A stretch of 64,000 nucleotides of DNA from Roseiflexus castenholzii DSM 13941 (GCF_000017805.1 NC_009767.1:4877001-4941000); one strand, 5' to 3'; positions 17,910 through 27,781 are shown, numbered from the stretch's first letter. Notes: generated by a model from the sequence alone, not told the origin. Translations and numbers: made by a program.

Positions 17910-20900
17910 CTATCGAACAACGAGCGGCAGATAGACCTTGCGAATGGCGCTGACCACCCGCACACGGTCCTGCGCGAATGCGCCGCCGATCACGTTGCCG
18001 TTCAGGTCTCTGAGTTCGATGAAGACATTCTCGACATTGCCGTTCACCAGTTGCGGATTGACCGTCACCTCGACGCGGATGATCGCCGTTGCGCCCTGGT
18101 TCAGGGTAAACCGCCCCTCGCTGTTGATCGACACCCCACTCGTCAGCGACGTGAATCTTACCTGACTGCCGAGCGCCGGCACGCCGCGAACCTGGAACGT
18201 ATCGACGCCATTGCCCAGGTTCGTGATCTCGTGCAAGAAGGTGACCGTTTCACCCGGCGCGCCCTCTTTTTCGGCGCTCGCCGGCGTCATCTGCGCCCGC
18301 GACAACTGCCCGACGATAGTGCGCGCCTTCGCCGTTCTGGCTTGTGACGGATCAAGCGGAACGGTCGGTGTGATCGCAACGGTCACATCGGCATACGTCC
18401 CGGAAATTGGGTTGGCGCTCTCCGGCGGCACGGTCACCGTCAACTGGAAGGCGCGCGTCTCCCCCGGCGGAATCGTCAGGCTCGTCGTCGAAAGCGACCG
18501 CTGCCAGTTGACGCTAAAGACCAGATCATCGAACGTCGCAGTGATACCGGTCGTCGCCGAGATATTGCCGGTGTTGCGCACCTGGAACGAGTACGGAACC
18601 GTCACCCCCGGATTGCCGCGCCCCTCGGTGAACGTCGGCGTCAGTTCCAGATAGATGCGCGCATTGACGGTTGTCGTATTCACCAGCGAAGTCGTCGCGG
18701 TGTAGGTGTTGCCGTTACTGACAGTGGTTCCATCGGCGCGCACCGTCATCAGATCGGTCCCCGGCGCCGCCTGCGGGATGCCGCCGGTCGGCACACGCAC
18801 CGACACCGTTACCTGGCGCGACTCACCCGGCGCCAGCGAGAACGAACCGGAGGGCTGAATGGCAATCGGCGGCGACAGGTTCTCCCACCCGCGCGAGGTC
18901 GTCACCAGGATGCGCACATCTTGCAGTTCGATATTCCCCTCATTGGTCAACGTATGGGTGTACGTAATGATCTGACCGGGGTCTGCCGCCTGCGCCTGCG
19001 GCGCGCTGATGCTGAGCGCCGGACGCGGCGCAAAGATCGCAAAGCGCGACGTGTTGCTCAGCGGATCGGTCGCCGTCAGCGTCAACTGGCGTGGAATGCT
19101 GCCGACTGTCACAGTAAATGCGCCGGTCGCGTCAACGATGGTCTCGCCAACCGACTCCTGCCCCTGCCCATCGAGCATCGTCTGGTCGGGGCGGAAAATC
19201 TGCACCAGACAGCGCGCGCCGCCGATGGACGGGCACCCGCCGGGCGCGCTCACCGGGTTGACCTGACCGGTCAACACCCCGGCGGCGCTCATACGCAGCG
19301 ACGACTGGAGCGGCGGGTCAATGTCGTTGTTCGGATGACCGGCGACGCCGCCGGTCGGCGTTTCGGGGTTGAGCACAATGCCGCGCCCCAGCAACGTCTC
19401 ATCGACCGGGAACGGACCATCCGGCGGGATGCCGTTGCCGCTGATACTATTGCCGGTAATCCGCGTCTGCTGCGGGTACGGCGGCGTGAGCGGACCGCCA
19501 ACCGGCGCGCCCACCAGCACGCCGAGCGCGTTGTTGACAATGAAATTGTCCAGCACCTGCGTCTGCGCCGCCGCGCCGCTCACATGCACGCCCGCGCCCA
19601 GGTTACTCACAATCGAATTCCCCTCAATCAAGGTGCGTTGCGCATCGCTGACGGCAACACCAACGCCAGAACCGGTTCCGCCCCACCCGGTTGCGCCGCT
19701 CAAGCTAATGCTGTTGAAGCGCACGACCGTGCTGATCGTCGTCGCACTGCGCACCTCGATGCCGACCGTATTCGAAACGACATCATTCCCCTCGAGAATG
19801 ACACGGTCGCTGCCGCTTTCGACCCGAAACCCCGGACCGTTGTTGTAGCGCACCACGTTGCCGCTGAGCGTCATCTGGTTCGCCCCCGGCAGCAACACAC
19901 CGCCACCGTTGCGCGTTCCCTCGACCGTGTTGCCGGTGACCGTCACCACCTCCGTGCCGCCGCTGATCTGGATGCCGAAGGCGGGCGAACTAAAGGCATT
20001 GCGGTCGAGCATATTTCCCGTCACCATCACGTCGCGCACCGGCGCAACTCCCGGCGTCAGCGTCAGCGCCATGCCCGCCGCGCCGTTGCCGATGATCGTA
20101 TTGCTCGACATCATCATGCCATCAGTCGCGCCGTTGACCAGAAACCCATTGAGCGTATTGCTGATCGCCTGGCTCGACTCGATCTGCGTTGCGGTCAGCA
20201 CGCCGGTAAGCGCGAGACCGTTCTGCTGGTTCTGCTGGAAGGTCAGACCGGTGAGGGTCGTGGTGACGCCGTTGGTGAAGCGCACGCCGTTTTCGCGGTT
20301 GATGTTTGCCTGACTGTTCTCGATCAGCGTCTCCACTGCGCCGGCAATGTCGATGCCATCGTCGTTCTGCGCCGCGACGACATTGCGCAGCGTCGTCTGT
20401 GTCACATTCGCCAGGCGCGCGCCATCATCGCCATTGCCGGACAGCGTGGCGTTCTGGATGGTGATCGACTGCCCGCCATCGATGCGCACACCATTCTGAC
20501 CATTGCCGGCGATCAGCGTTGGCGTAGTCGCGCCGGTGATGCTGAGATTGACCGCGCCAACGGCATAGACGCCATCGAGACCATTCGAGACGATGGCGTT
20601 ATCCGTCAGCGTCGTCGTCAGGATATTCGTGCCGGTAATCGCCACGCCATACTGAAGGTTGAACCCGATGCGGTTCGGCGCACCCGGCTGCCCGATGACC
20701 GTATTGTGCGAATGATCGCCGATCACGATGCCGGAGCGGTTGGCAAACCCGGAACCGGTCAGCGACCCGCTGACATTCGTGCCGATATAGTTGCCGATGA
20801 TGGTGTTGTTCTGCGTTGTTAGCAACGGATTACGCCCGCGAACGACGATCCCGTCGCCGGTATTGCCGGAGATGACATTGCGCTTATTGATCGTCGCGCC

Positions 20901-22229
20901 GCCGATGGTGATATTGCGCGCCCCGCGCTCGATGACGATCCCGCCGCCGGTGTTGTTCGTCCCGCTCACGGGCTGACCAAGATCGTTCAAGCCGATATAA
21001 TTGTTGACAATCCGAATATTGTTCAAACGATCACCGCGCAGCGTAATGCCCGGACCGGTATTGCCGGCAATAAAGTTGCGCAGCCGGTTCGTCGTCATAT
21101 CCGGCGATGGAAGTCCAATATCGATATTGTTGACCGGAAACTCTTCCGAATGCACCTCAATACCGCCAGACACATTTGGAACGGGAACGATCAGTGCAGA
21201 CGAGACATTTGAGCCGAGACCGATGTAATTCCCCGTAATCTGCGTATTCGTTCCGCCATTGATAACGATACCGAAATTGTTGTTACCGGCGATGACATTA
21301 CCGTATGCCGGGTCCGGCTCGGTTGGCGTGGCGCCGATGATCGTGCCGTTTGCATAGCGCACAATAATACCGGCGCCGAGGTTGCGCAATGGGAACGTTT
21401 CGGCGCTGAGCAAGCGCCCGACGCCGATAAAGTTGCCCTGGATTTTGGTTCCCGTTCCCTGAACAACAATCCCGTCCAGATTGTTGCCGCTAATGAAATT
21501 CGCTTTCGAGGAGTCGGTGCGCAACCCGCCGATGACCGTATTCTCCGCCGTTTGCTCGACCCAGATGCCGGCAAAACCATTCCCGCTCAGCGTCAATGTC
21601 GGCGAGACCGGATCGATACCAACATAACTGCCCTCGATACGATGGTTGCTGCCGCTCACCACATCAATGCCGACCCCCTGACCAAAACTCGGCGTGGCGC
21701 TGCTGGACTTGAAATTAACCACCGCAATCTCGCGCACGACATTCCCACTCCCGATCAGACGAATGCCACTGCGGTCGAGCAGCTCTGAGCCATCGATGAT
21801 GATCTCAGGACCAATGAGATTTGCCTGACTGGGCCAGTTCAGTTCCTGCGACTTTCCATCAATCGTGATGTTGCCTTCAAGCGCGGGCAACGGACCATAG
21901 ACATATCGCACGCGAATGCGGATGGCGCGGTAGAGACCGTTCGTTTCAAACGCCGGACCGGAGGGCGGAATATTGAACTTAATAGTACCGCCGCCGGCGG
22001 CGTTCGCCGCCTTGATCGCCTGACGTAACGAACACGTCGGATCGGGAGCAGCGGGATTGCCGCTTGTCGAGACAGGGCATGTCGTGCCATCGGCGTCCTC
22101 AGCCGTTGTCACCACAAACTCACCCGCCGCCTGCGCCACCCGGACCGACGCGGCAGGACCGACAAGCAGCGGCGACCCCATGATCAGCAACGCGACGAGC
22201 AGCGCGAGGGCGGAAGGGAAACGCGACAT
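17910..22229 (-). CDS. Giant secreted beta-helix protein with three Ig-like repeats
   Basis: 1439 residues from the ATG at 22229, which has AGGAGCG six bases upstream. The signal peptide covers about 1-35 (LALLVALLIMGSPLLVGP, cleavage near AQAA). A CSLREA-like segment follows (EFVVTTAEDADGTTCPVS and CSLRQAIKAANAAGGG). A very long right-handed beta-helix runs to about residue 1040, followed by three Ig-like modules with YTHTLTNEGN-type signatures. The C-terminus is IRKVYLPLVVR, matching the ending of the downstream protein. The two genes form one operon with aroQ. The call of secreted surface protein is strong, and the ligand is unknown. Confidence 0.9.
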   Translation of the reverse strand: MSRFPSALALLVALLIMGSPLLVGPAASVRVAQAAGEFVVTTAEDADGTTCPVSTSGNPAAPDPTCSLRQAIKAANAAGGGTIKFNIPPSGPAFETNGLYRAIRIRVRYVYGPLPALEGNITIDGKSQELNWPSQANLIGPEIIIDGSELLDRSGIRLIGSGNVVREIAVVNFKSSSATPSFGQGVGIDVVSGSNHRIEGSYVGIDPVSPTLTLSGNGFAGIWVEQTAENTVIGGLRTDSSKANFISGNNLDGIVVQGTGTKIQGNFIGVGRLLSAETFPLRNLGAGIIVRYANGTIIGATPTEPDPAYGNVIAGNNNFGIVINGGTNTQITGNYIGLGSNVSSALIVPVPNVSGGIEVHSEEFPVNNIDIGLPSPDMTTNRLRNFIAGNTGPGITLRGDRLNNIRIVNNYIGLNDLGQPVSGTNNTGGGIVIERGARNITIGGATINKRNVISGNTGDGIVVRGRNPLLTTQNNTIIGNYIGTNVSGSLTGSGFANRSGIVIGDHSHNTVIGQPGAPNRIGFNLQYGVAITGTNILTTTLTDNAIVSNGLDGVYAVGAVNLSITGATTPTLIAGNGQNGVRIDGGQSITIQNATLSGNGDDGARLANVTQTTLRNVVAAQNDDGIDIAGAVETLIENSQANINRENGVRFTNGVTTTLTGLTFQQNQQNGLALTGVLTATQIESSQAISNTLNGFLVNGATDGMMMSSNTIIGNGAAGMALTLTPGVAPVRDVMVTGNMLDRNAFSSPAFGIQISGGTEVVTVTGNTVEGTRNGGGVLLPGANQMTLSGNVVRYNNGPGFRVESGSDRVILEGNDVVSNTVGIEVRSATTISTVVRFNSISLSGATGWGGTGSGVGVAVSDAQRTLIEGNSIVSNLGAGVHVSGAAAQTQVLDNFIVNNALGVLVGAPVGGPLTPPYPQQTRITGNSISGNGIPPDGPFPVDETLLGRGIVLNPETPTGGVAGHPNNDIDPPLQSSLRMSAAGVLTGQVNPVSAPGGCPSIGGARCLVQIFRPDQTMLDGQGQESVGETIVDATGAFTVTVGSIPRQLTLTATDPLSNTSRFAIFAPRPALSISAPQAQAADPGQIITYTHTLTNEGNIELQDVRILVTTSRGWENLSPPIAIQPSGSFSLAPGESRQVTVSVRVPTGGIPQAAPGTDLMTVRADGTTVSNGNTYTATTSLVNTTTVNARIYLELTPTFTEGRGNPGVTVPYSFQVRNTGNISATTGITATFDDLVFSVNWQRSLSTTSLTIPPGETRAFQLTVTVPPESANPISGTYADVTVAITPTVPLDPSQARTAKARTIVGQLSRAQMTPASAEKEGAPGETVTFLHEITNLGNGVDTFQVRGVPALGSQVRFTSLTSGVSINSEGRFTLNQGATAIIRVEVTVNPQLVNGNVENVFIELRDLNGNVIGGAFAQDRVRVVSAIRKVYLPLVVR

Positions 22230-22495
22230 TGAACGCTCCTGAAGCAGCAACAGACTGCCATATGCTGGGGCTGACGTGTCAAGGTTAATATATCATGACA
22301 CGCAAGCGGGCAAAGTAGGACGTTGGTACCAAAAGTTTGGCGCCGGAAATCTAACACACCTCTAACACTGCACATATAGCGAATTAGCGCGAAACGGGTA
22401 AACTAACAGCAGTGACAGGCGCAGCGGGCGCAGCAGTCCGCTGTGTTTTTGCACACTGCACAATCATCATTGCACGGGAAGAAGGTGAGACAACT

Positions 22496-24364
22496 ATGTC
22501 GAAGATCGTAGGCATCGACCTGGGCACGACCAACTCGGTCGTTGCGGTGATGGAAGGCGGCGATCCGGTCGTCATTCCGAACGCCGAAGGCAACCGCACC
22601 ACGCCGTCGGTTGTGGCGTTCACCAAAAACGGCGAGCGCCTGGTTGGGTTGACGGCGAAGCGTCAGGCGACGATCAATCCTGAGAATACATTCTATTCGA
22701 TCAAGCGTTTTATCGGGCGCAATTTCGACGAAACCACCGTCGAGCGCGAAATGGTGCCGTTCAAAGTCGTGAAAGGACCGCGCAACGACGTGCGCGTCTA
22801 TGCGCCGACCACCGGCAAAGAGTATGCGCCGCAGGAAATTTCGGCGATGGTGTTGCAGAAACTCAAGACCGACGCCGAAGCCTACCTGGGTGAGCCGGTG
22901 ACAAAGGCGGTCATTACGGTTCCGGCATACTTCAACGACAGTCAGCGCCAGGCGACGAAAGACGCCGGCAAGATCGCGGGGCTTGAGGTGCTGCGCATCA
23001 TCAACGAGCCAACTGCCGCCGCGCTGGCGTATGGTCTCGATAAGAAGAAGGACGAGACGATCCTGGTGTTCGATCTTGGCGGCGGCACGTTCGACGTGTC
23101 GGTGCTCGAAGTCGGCGATGGCGTGGTCGAAGTCAAAGCCACCAACGGCGACACACACCTCGGCGGCGACGACTACGACCAGCGGATCGTCAACTGGTTG
23201 ATCGACGAGTTCCGCAAGGATCAGGGGATCGACCTGAGCAAGGATCGCCAGGCGTTGCAGCGCCTGAAGGAAGCCGCTGAAAAGGCGAAGATCGAACTGT
23301 CGAGCATGTCGGAGACGGAGATCAACCTGCCGTTTATCACGGCGGACGCCAGCGGTCCGAAGCATTTGCAAATGCGCCTCAGCCGCGCAAAGTTCGAGCA
23401 GTTGACTGCCGACCTGACCGAGCGCCTGAAGGGTCCGTTCTTCCAGGCGTTGAAGGACGCCGGTCTAAAGCCGAACGACCTCGATGAAGTCGTGCTGGTG
23501 GGTGGTTCGACCCGTATGCCGGTGGTCATCGACCTGGTGCGCAAACTGACGGGCAAGGAGCCGAACCGCAGCGTCAACCCGGACGAGGTTGTGGCGATTG
23601 GCGCAGCGATCCAGGCAGGTGTGCTCGGCGGCGACGTGAAGGACGTGGTGTTGCTCGACGTGACGCCGCTCTCGCTCGGCGTCGAGACGCTCGGCGGCGT
23701 GATGACGAAACTGATCGAGCGCAACACGACCATTCCGACCCGCAAGAGTGAGATCTTCTCGACGGCTGCTGACGGGCAGACGGCGGTGGACATCCACATC
23801 TTGCAGGGCGAGCGCGAAATGGCCGCCGACAATATGACGCTGGGGCGCTTCCGGCTCGAAGGCATTCCGCCTGCGCCGCGCGGCGTGCCGCAGATTGAAG
23901 TGACCTTCGACATCGACGCCAACGGCATCCTGAACGTGTCCGCCCGTGATAAGGCGACCGGCAAGGAGCAGCGGATCACGATTACGGCCAGCACGAACCT
24001 GTCGAAGGAAGAGATCGAGCGGATGGTTCGCGATGCCGAACTGCACGCTGCCGAGGACAAGCGGCGGCGCGAACTGGTCGAACTTAAGAACCAGTCCGAC
24101 AGCCTGGCATACCAGAGCGAGAAGTCGCTGAACGAACTCGGCGATAAAGTCGATCCGGCGCTCAAGAGCCGCATCGAAGGTCTGATCAAGGACCTGCGCG
24201 AGGCGATCAGCCAGGAGAATGAGAGCCGTATGCGGTCAATCTCGGCGGAGTTGCAACAGGCGATGTACCAGGTGTCGCAGAGCGCTTACACCGGCGGCAA
24301 CGGCGACGGCGCGCGCAAAGGCAAGGACGAAGGGGTCGTCGAGGGCGAGTATACCGTCGAGTGA
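22496..24364 (+). CDS. dnaK: Chaperone protein DnaK (Hsp70)
   Basis: 622 residues from the ATG at 22496 (MSKIVGIDLGTTNSVVAVMEGG), with GAAGAAGGTGAG upstream. The nucleotide-binding domain shows VPAYFNDSQRQATKDAGKIAG, NEPTAAALAYG, FDLGGGTFDVS and VGGSTRMP. The substrate domain and lid follow, ending in a short acidic tail (GEYTVE). It is an ATP-driven folding chaperone. No grpE, dnaJ or hrcA lies in the window, so it is a solitary copy. The 266-base upstream region contains a direct repeat of CTCTAACAC-like sequence near 22358-22376. I see no clear CIRCE operator. Confidence 0.98.
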   Translation: MSKIVGIDLGTTNSVVAVMEGGDPVVIPNAEGNRTTPSVVAFTKNGERLVGLTAKRQATINPENTFYSIKRFIGRNFDETTVEREMVPFKVVKGPRNDVRVYAPTTGKEYAPQEISAMVLQKLKTDAEAYLGEPVTKAVITVPAYFNDSQRQATKDAGKIAGLEVLRIINEPTAAALAYGLDKKKDETILVFDLGGGTFDVSVLEVGDGVVEVKATNGDTHLGGDDYDQRIVNWLIDEFRKDQGIDLSKDRQALQRLKEAAEKAKIELSSMSETEINLPFITADASGPKHLQMRLSRAKFEQLTADLTERLKGPFFQALKDAGLKPNDLDEVVLVGGSTRMPVVIDLVRKLTGKEPNRSVNPDEVVAIGAAIQAGVLGGDVKDVVLLDVTPLSLGVETLGGVMTKLIERNTTIPTRKSEIFSTAADGQTAVDIHILQGEREMAADNMTLGRFRLEGIPPAPRGVPQIEVTFDIDANGILNVSARDKATGKEQRITITASTNLSKEEIERMVRDAELHAAEDKRRRELVELKNQSDSLAYQSEKSLNELGDKVDPALKSRIEGLIKDLREAISQENESRMRSISAELQQAMYQVSQSAYTGGNGDGARKGKDEGVVEGEYTVE

Positions 24365-24397
24365 TCTCTGAGCGAAAGTGACGGTCACGTCACCACC

Positions 24398-24524
24398 CGC
24401 ATGCGTGTCATTCCGAGCCCTTCGCTTCGCTCAGGGTAAACTCAGCGAGGAATCTAAGCGGGTCGCGCACGACCCCTCGCGCTGCTCGGGGTGACCATGC
24501 CGGATGGTCACAGGTCATTGGTAT
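24398..24524 (+). mobile_element. MITE-like element, copy 2, left end missing
   Basis: The right part of the ATACCAATGAC element, ending in GTCATTGGTAT at 24514-24524. Sequence similarity to the intact copy at 24711 begins near CCGCATGCGTGTCATTCC. The left 11-bp repeat is absent, so this is a truncated copy. The 22-base core carries a variant insert containing CCCTTCGCTTCGCTCAGGG, a short palindrome. It starts about 35 bases past the dnaK stop. Confidence 0.75.
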
Positions 24525-24710
24525 AAAAGAGGATCTAAATGCCAGGCGACGCATGAGGTCATGCCGTCCTGGGCAACACAAGGGCGGGGCTGAGCGCACG
24601 ACGGCGAAAGTCCAGGAGTCTGCGGCATCCCGGGCGGCGCCCGCTGGACAGCGTAAGGGCAGGGCTGAGACCCGTCCTTACGTGTCGCTACAACACTGGT
24701 CGGGCCGCTT
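24525..24710. other. Intergenic spacer between two element copies
   Basis: 186 bases between element copies 2 and 3. No reading frame with a ribosome binding site is seen. The phrase GGGC(A/G)GGGCTGAG occurs twice (near 24582 and 24660), each within otherwise related sequence, so this may be a decayed duplicate. Otherwise I see nothing in it. Confidence 0.5.
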
Positions 24711-24860
24711 ATACCAATGACGATTGAAGATACCGCATGCGTGTCATTCCGAGCCCTTCGCTTCGCTCAGGGTAAACGCAGCGAGGAATCGAAGCGGGTC
24801 GCGCACGACCCCTCGCGCTGCGCGGGGTGACCACGCCGGATGTTCACCGGTCATTGGTAT
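24711..24860 (+). mobile_element. MITE-like element, copy 3
   Basis: 150 bases with both inverted ends: ATACCAATGAC at 24711 and GTCATTGGTAT ending at 24860. It has a single 22-base core unit with the same CCCTTCGCTTCGCTCAGGG-type insert as copy 2. The neighbouring copy at 24398-24524 suggests a local duplication followed by loss of one end. Confidence 0.8.
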
Positions 24861-24993
24861 TAGGCCCGCCTCCTGTGCATCTCACGTGACCATCACCCTC
24901 GACGCAACTTCCGGTATCATGGCGTCGAAACATTGTGGCCCCCATGCAACTGTGCTGACAGACTGCGGGTGTCATTGCGCCGGCAGTCGCTCG

Positions 24994-25476
24994 ATGACCA
25001 TGAACCTGCTCGACATCCTGATCGCCATCGTGCTGACGCTGGCAGGCATTGCCGGTTACTACTGGGGCGTCGCACGGCAACTGCTGGCGCTCGCCGGGCT
25101 TGCCGCCGGAGTTGCCGTCGCCGGTCGCTACGGAACGCTGGCTGCCGATGCGCTGATGTCATTCGTCGAGGATCGCGCCGCCGCCGAGGTTGGCGGTGCG
25201 CTCATTCTCCTGGCGCTCGTAAGCGGAAGCGCCAGTCTGATCGCGTCGCTGCTGCACCTGTATGTGGGGCTGATAATCGGCGGGAAGACCGACCACACCC
25301 TGGGGGCGTTCCTGGGAGTTGTCCACGCCGCACTCCTGATCAGCGCACCGGCGCTGATAGTCCACGCCCATCCGATTGAACCGTGGGAGTCGGCGCTGCG
25401 CGAATCGGCGCTGGCAGCGTTCCTGGCGCAAACAGCGGGCAGAGCGCTGGCGCCATTGTTGGGGGTTGGGGTGTGA
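24994..25476 (+). CDS. CvpA-family membrane protein
   Basis: 160 residues from the ATG at 24994 (MTMNLLDILIAIVLTLAGIAGYYWG). Four hydrophobic helices are spaced as in CvpA proteins, with small residues in the first two. The family is linked to colicin V production in E. coli and to envelope stability more widely; the biochemical role is not known. The stop codon is followed at once by a heptamer array of GAGAACT/GCGAACC type. An upstream extension of the frame runs into the MITE-like element and is not credible. Confidence 0.8.
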   Translation: MTMNLLDILIAIVLTLAGIAGYYWGVARQLLALAGLAAGVAVAGRYGTLAADALMSFVEDRAAAEVGGALILLALVSGSASLIASLLHLYVGLIIGGKTDHTLGAFLGVVHAALLISAPALIVHAHPIEPWESALRESALAAFLAQTAGRALAPLLGVGV

Positions 25477-25612
25477 GAACTCACAACCGCGAACCAAGAA
25501 CCGCGAACCGAGAGCCGGGAACGACGACAAGACCCATCCGCGCACATCCGTCCCGATCCGTGTCCATCCGCGTTCCCTCTCTCCACCTCGCTCCTGCGCA
25601 GAACCACGAACC
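25477..25612 (+). repeat. GAGAACC-type heptamers and downstream conserved block
   Basis: Right after the cvpA stop come about eight 7-base units (GAGAACT, CACAACC, GCGAACC, AAGAACC, GCGAACC, GAGAGCC, GGGAACG). A block of about 60 bases follows, with phrases such as CCCGATCCGTGTCCATCCGC. The same block recurs at about 27252-27309. Phrases like it also occur at 56660-56830. Confidence 0.8.
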
Positions 25613-25665
25613 GCGACCTCCGTCCCGATCCGCACCGATCCGTGTGCCCACTCCCACCTTATCAT

Positions 25666-26868
25666 TCAGGGCTCAGGTATGAACATCATAGTAACCGAAG
25701 GAGTATTCAGATGTTCGTGATAGTACACTCCAATCGTCAGCTTTGAGAACTCGAAAAAACCGTAAGAGAAATCAGACTGCTCTTTTCCCGTGGTTCCACC
25801 AATTGGATCATGTGGATGAATACCCCACATTGACGGTGCGAGATAATTCCCCCGGCTGGCGTATGTTGCGCGTACACGGATCATCGGCGAATGTGTGTCA
25901 CCTCCTGTAGTAAATGCATGATGCCAGTCAGCGGCAGCGCGATCCACCTCCGCCTGCAATTCTGGACGTGACACAAGTGGACGCTGAAGCGCCTGACCGG
26001 TAGCCAGCAACATCCGCTGTCCAGCGGCATGCGCCGTATCGAGGGCATTTGTTGCAAGAAATGGTTCTTCTCCTTTACGTTCAGATGCTATTTCACTTCC
26101 TAAAAGACCCAGCTGCACGGCATATGGCGTCCCTTCAAACTCGGGAAAATATTCAAAACGCGCTCGCTCAAACCATTGCGTCAGACGCCCCTTTTCGATC
26201 TGCGCTTCAGAGATCGGATACCCGAATAGCGCAAGACTCTCAGCAAAGGAAAAACCAGCCTTGCCGTCCATTTCTATTCCATGGCTTGACCAGTATCCCC
26301 AAAACTCCGGCGCAATCGCATGACCTGTTTCTGCAAAGAAATGGGGAGCAGAGGGATCGCCCTTCGCAAACGATTGCCAGTCGCGTCCCTCACGACTTAG
26401 CGCCTCTACCCCCAGACGACCTAATCGCACACTTTGCGCCAAAGGTAGCCAGTATTCAGCTTCTAGTCCTATGCTGCTCCTGTGTTCAGGATTGTCAGGA
26501 TCATAGTGCCACTCGAAGCGCTGACGTTCGAAGTACTGAACCATGTACCAGCGTCCTTCAATCTGCTCCAGGAACGCCTCACTGATAGGGTAGCCAAAGA
26601 CAGGCAGACTTCCCATACGATCCCAATATTTCAGAAACGGCAGATAGAGGTTATGCCCGGTCTCTGGGTAATAGCGCGTAAAATACACGTCCTTCGTTCG
26701 GCGATACAAATAATACGGTGAACATGTGACCCATCCACTCGGATCATCGAGTGAACAAGGACGACGCGTAGATGTTGGTTGCGCAGATACTGAGCCGGCA
26801 AACGATGGAACAAAACTCATAACGATGGCAGCGACAATAAACAAACGCACGAGAACGCAAGAATACAT
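25666..26868 (-). CDS. Secreted protein with two Chloroflexi-type TGH...GYPISE repeats
   Basis: 400 residues from the ATG at 26868 (AAAGGAGGAT upstream). The signal peptide covers about residues 1-29 (ending SVSAQ). Two related modules follow. The first has YYPETGHNLYLPFLKYW, LPVFGYPISEAF and VQYFERQRFEWHYD. The second has FFAETGHAIAPEFWGYW, LALFGYPISEAQ and TQWFERARFEYFPE. This repeat is common in exported Chloroflexi proteins, and its role is unknown. The C-terminal 100 residues are unrelated and hold several His and Trp. The gene is visibly richer in A and T than its neighbours, which may mean transfer. Its leader is also A+T-rich. Confidence 0.82.
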   Translation of the reverse strand: MYSCVLVRLFIVAAIVMSFVPSFAGSVSAQPTSTRRPCSLDDPSGWVTCSPYYLYRRTKDVYFTRYYPETGHNLYLPFLKYWDRMGSLPVFGYPISEAFLEQIEGRWYMVQYFERQRFEWHYDPDNPEHRSSIGLEAEYWLPLAQSVRLGRLGVEALSREGRDWQSFAKGDPSAPHFFAETGHAIAPEFWGYWSSHGIEMDGKAGFSFAESLALFGYPISEAQIEKGRLTQWFERARFEYFPEFEGTPYAVQLGLLGSEIASERKGEEPFLATNALDTAHAAGQRMLLATGQALQRPLVSRPELQAEVDRAAADWHHAFTTGGDTHSPMIRVRATYASRGNYLAPSMWGIHPHDPIGGTTGKEQSDFSYGFFEFSKLTIGVYYHEHLNTPSVTMMFIPEP

Positions 26869-27297
26869 CGCAATCCTCCTTTCGGAGCAAGTGACGGCTT
26901 TTTGACAAACGACAGTACGAGCGTATCAGAAAGACTATATCCCAGAACCATGTAGATCGTGGAGCAACGAGCCACTGGATGACCAGGCGCTCACCAGGAC
27001 AATAATAATGATGAATTATAGATGCCACACCGATAAACAACCTGATCGTTTTCGCATCAGATTCTCGACATTTTTGCAACCATCGCCAGGTTCACAAAGC
27101 ACATCGCATCTTCCACGGAGGAAATACGACCATGCGCTCGCAGTTCACTTGCTGAGACCATAGAAGTCTCAGGGGAACCTCCACATCCTGCGTCCGCAGA
27201 TCGCGTCCGACTAACGTGATGGCACTCAGAATAACGCATCGCGTTGAGCATCCGTCCCGATCCGTGTCCATCCGCGTTCCCTCTCTCCACCTCGCTC
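26869..27297. other. A+T-rich leader followed by a conserved block
   Basis: 429 bases with no gene I can support. The first 190 bases are A+T-rich and probably hold the promoter of the secreted-protein gene. From about 27240 the sequence matches the block at 25540-25612. Short frames here lack ribosome binding sites. Confidence 0.5.
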
Positions 27298-27781
27298 CTG
27301 CGCAGAACCTCCATAACGCCTGAGGACCCTTATATGGAGAGGCGAGAGAGGTGAGGCGTGAGGGGCCCGACCATGGCGTAGCGCGAGATGTATCTCGCAT
27401 TGGTGGCGAGGCGCGAGGCGCGAGACGCGAGAGGCGAGAGGGTCCCGGCAATGGCGTAGCGCGAGATTTATCTCGCGTTTGTGGTGAGGCGAGAGGGACG
27501 AGGCGCGAGGCGTGAGGCGTGAGGGGCCCGACCGTGGTGTAGCGCGAGATGTATCTCGCATTTGTGGCGAGGCGCGAGGCGCGAGACGCGAGAGGCGAGA
27601 GGGTCCCGGCAATGGCGTAGCGCGAGATTTATCTCGCGTTTGTGGTGAGGCGAGAGGGACGAGGCGCGAGGCGCGAGGCGCGAGGGGCCCGACCGTGGCG
27701 TCGCGCGAGATGTATCTCGCATTTGTGGCGAGGCGCGAGGCGAGCTGCGCAGAACCTCCATAACGCCTTAGGACCCTTATA
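27298..27781 (+). repeat. Heptamer-hairpin array 2, bounded by a 37-base direct repeat
   Basis: Five hairpin units separated by GAG-type heptamers. The loop alternates GT, TT, GT, TT, GT. The GT units have a CCCGACC(A/G)TGGCG arm and the TT units a CCCGGCAATGGCG arm, so two linked versions alternate with a period near 160 bases. A direct repeat beginning CTGCGCAGAACCTCC flanks the array at 27298-27334 and 27745-27781, with one mismatch by eye. Confidence 0.9.

Noticed and set aside
22230..22495. CIRCE operator upstream of dnaK
   Set aside because: CTAACACTG-like sequences occur, but no matching inverted half site at the required nine-base spacing.
23221..24189. A 322-codon frame antisense to dnaK, and a second one at 23465-24046
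   Set aside because: Long antisense frames inside dnaK are a well-known effect of its codon bias. There is no ribosome site and dnaK is intact.
26744..27079. A 111-codon minus-strand frame upstream of the secreted protein
   Set aside because: It overlaps the signal peptide of the supported gene in another frame and lacks a ribosome site.
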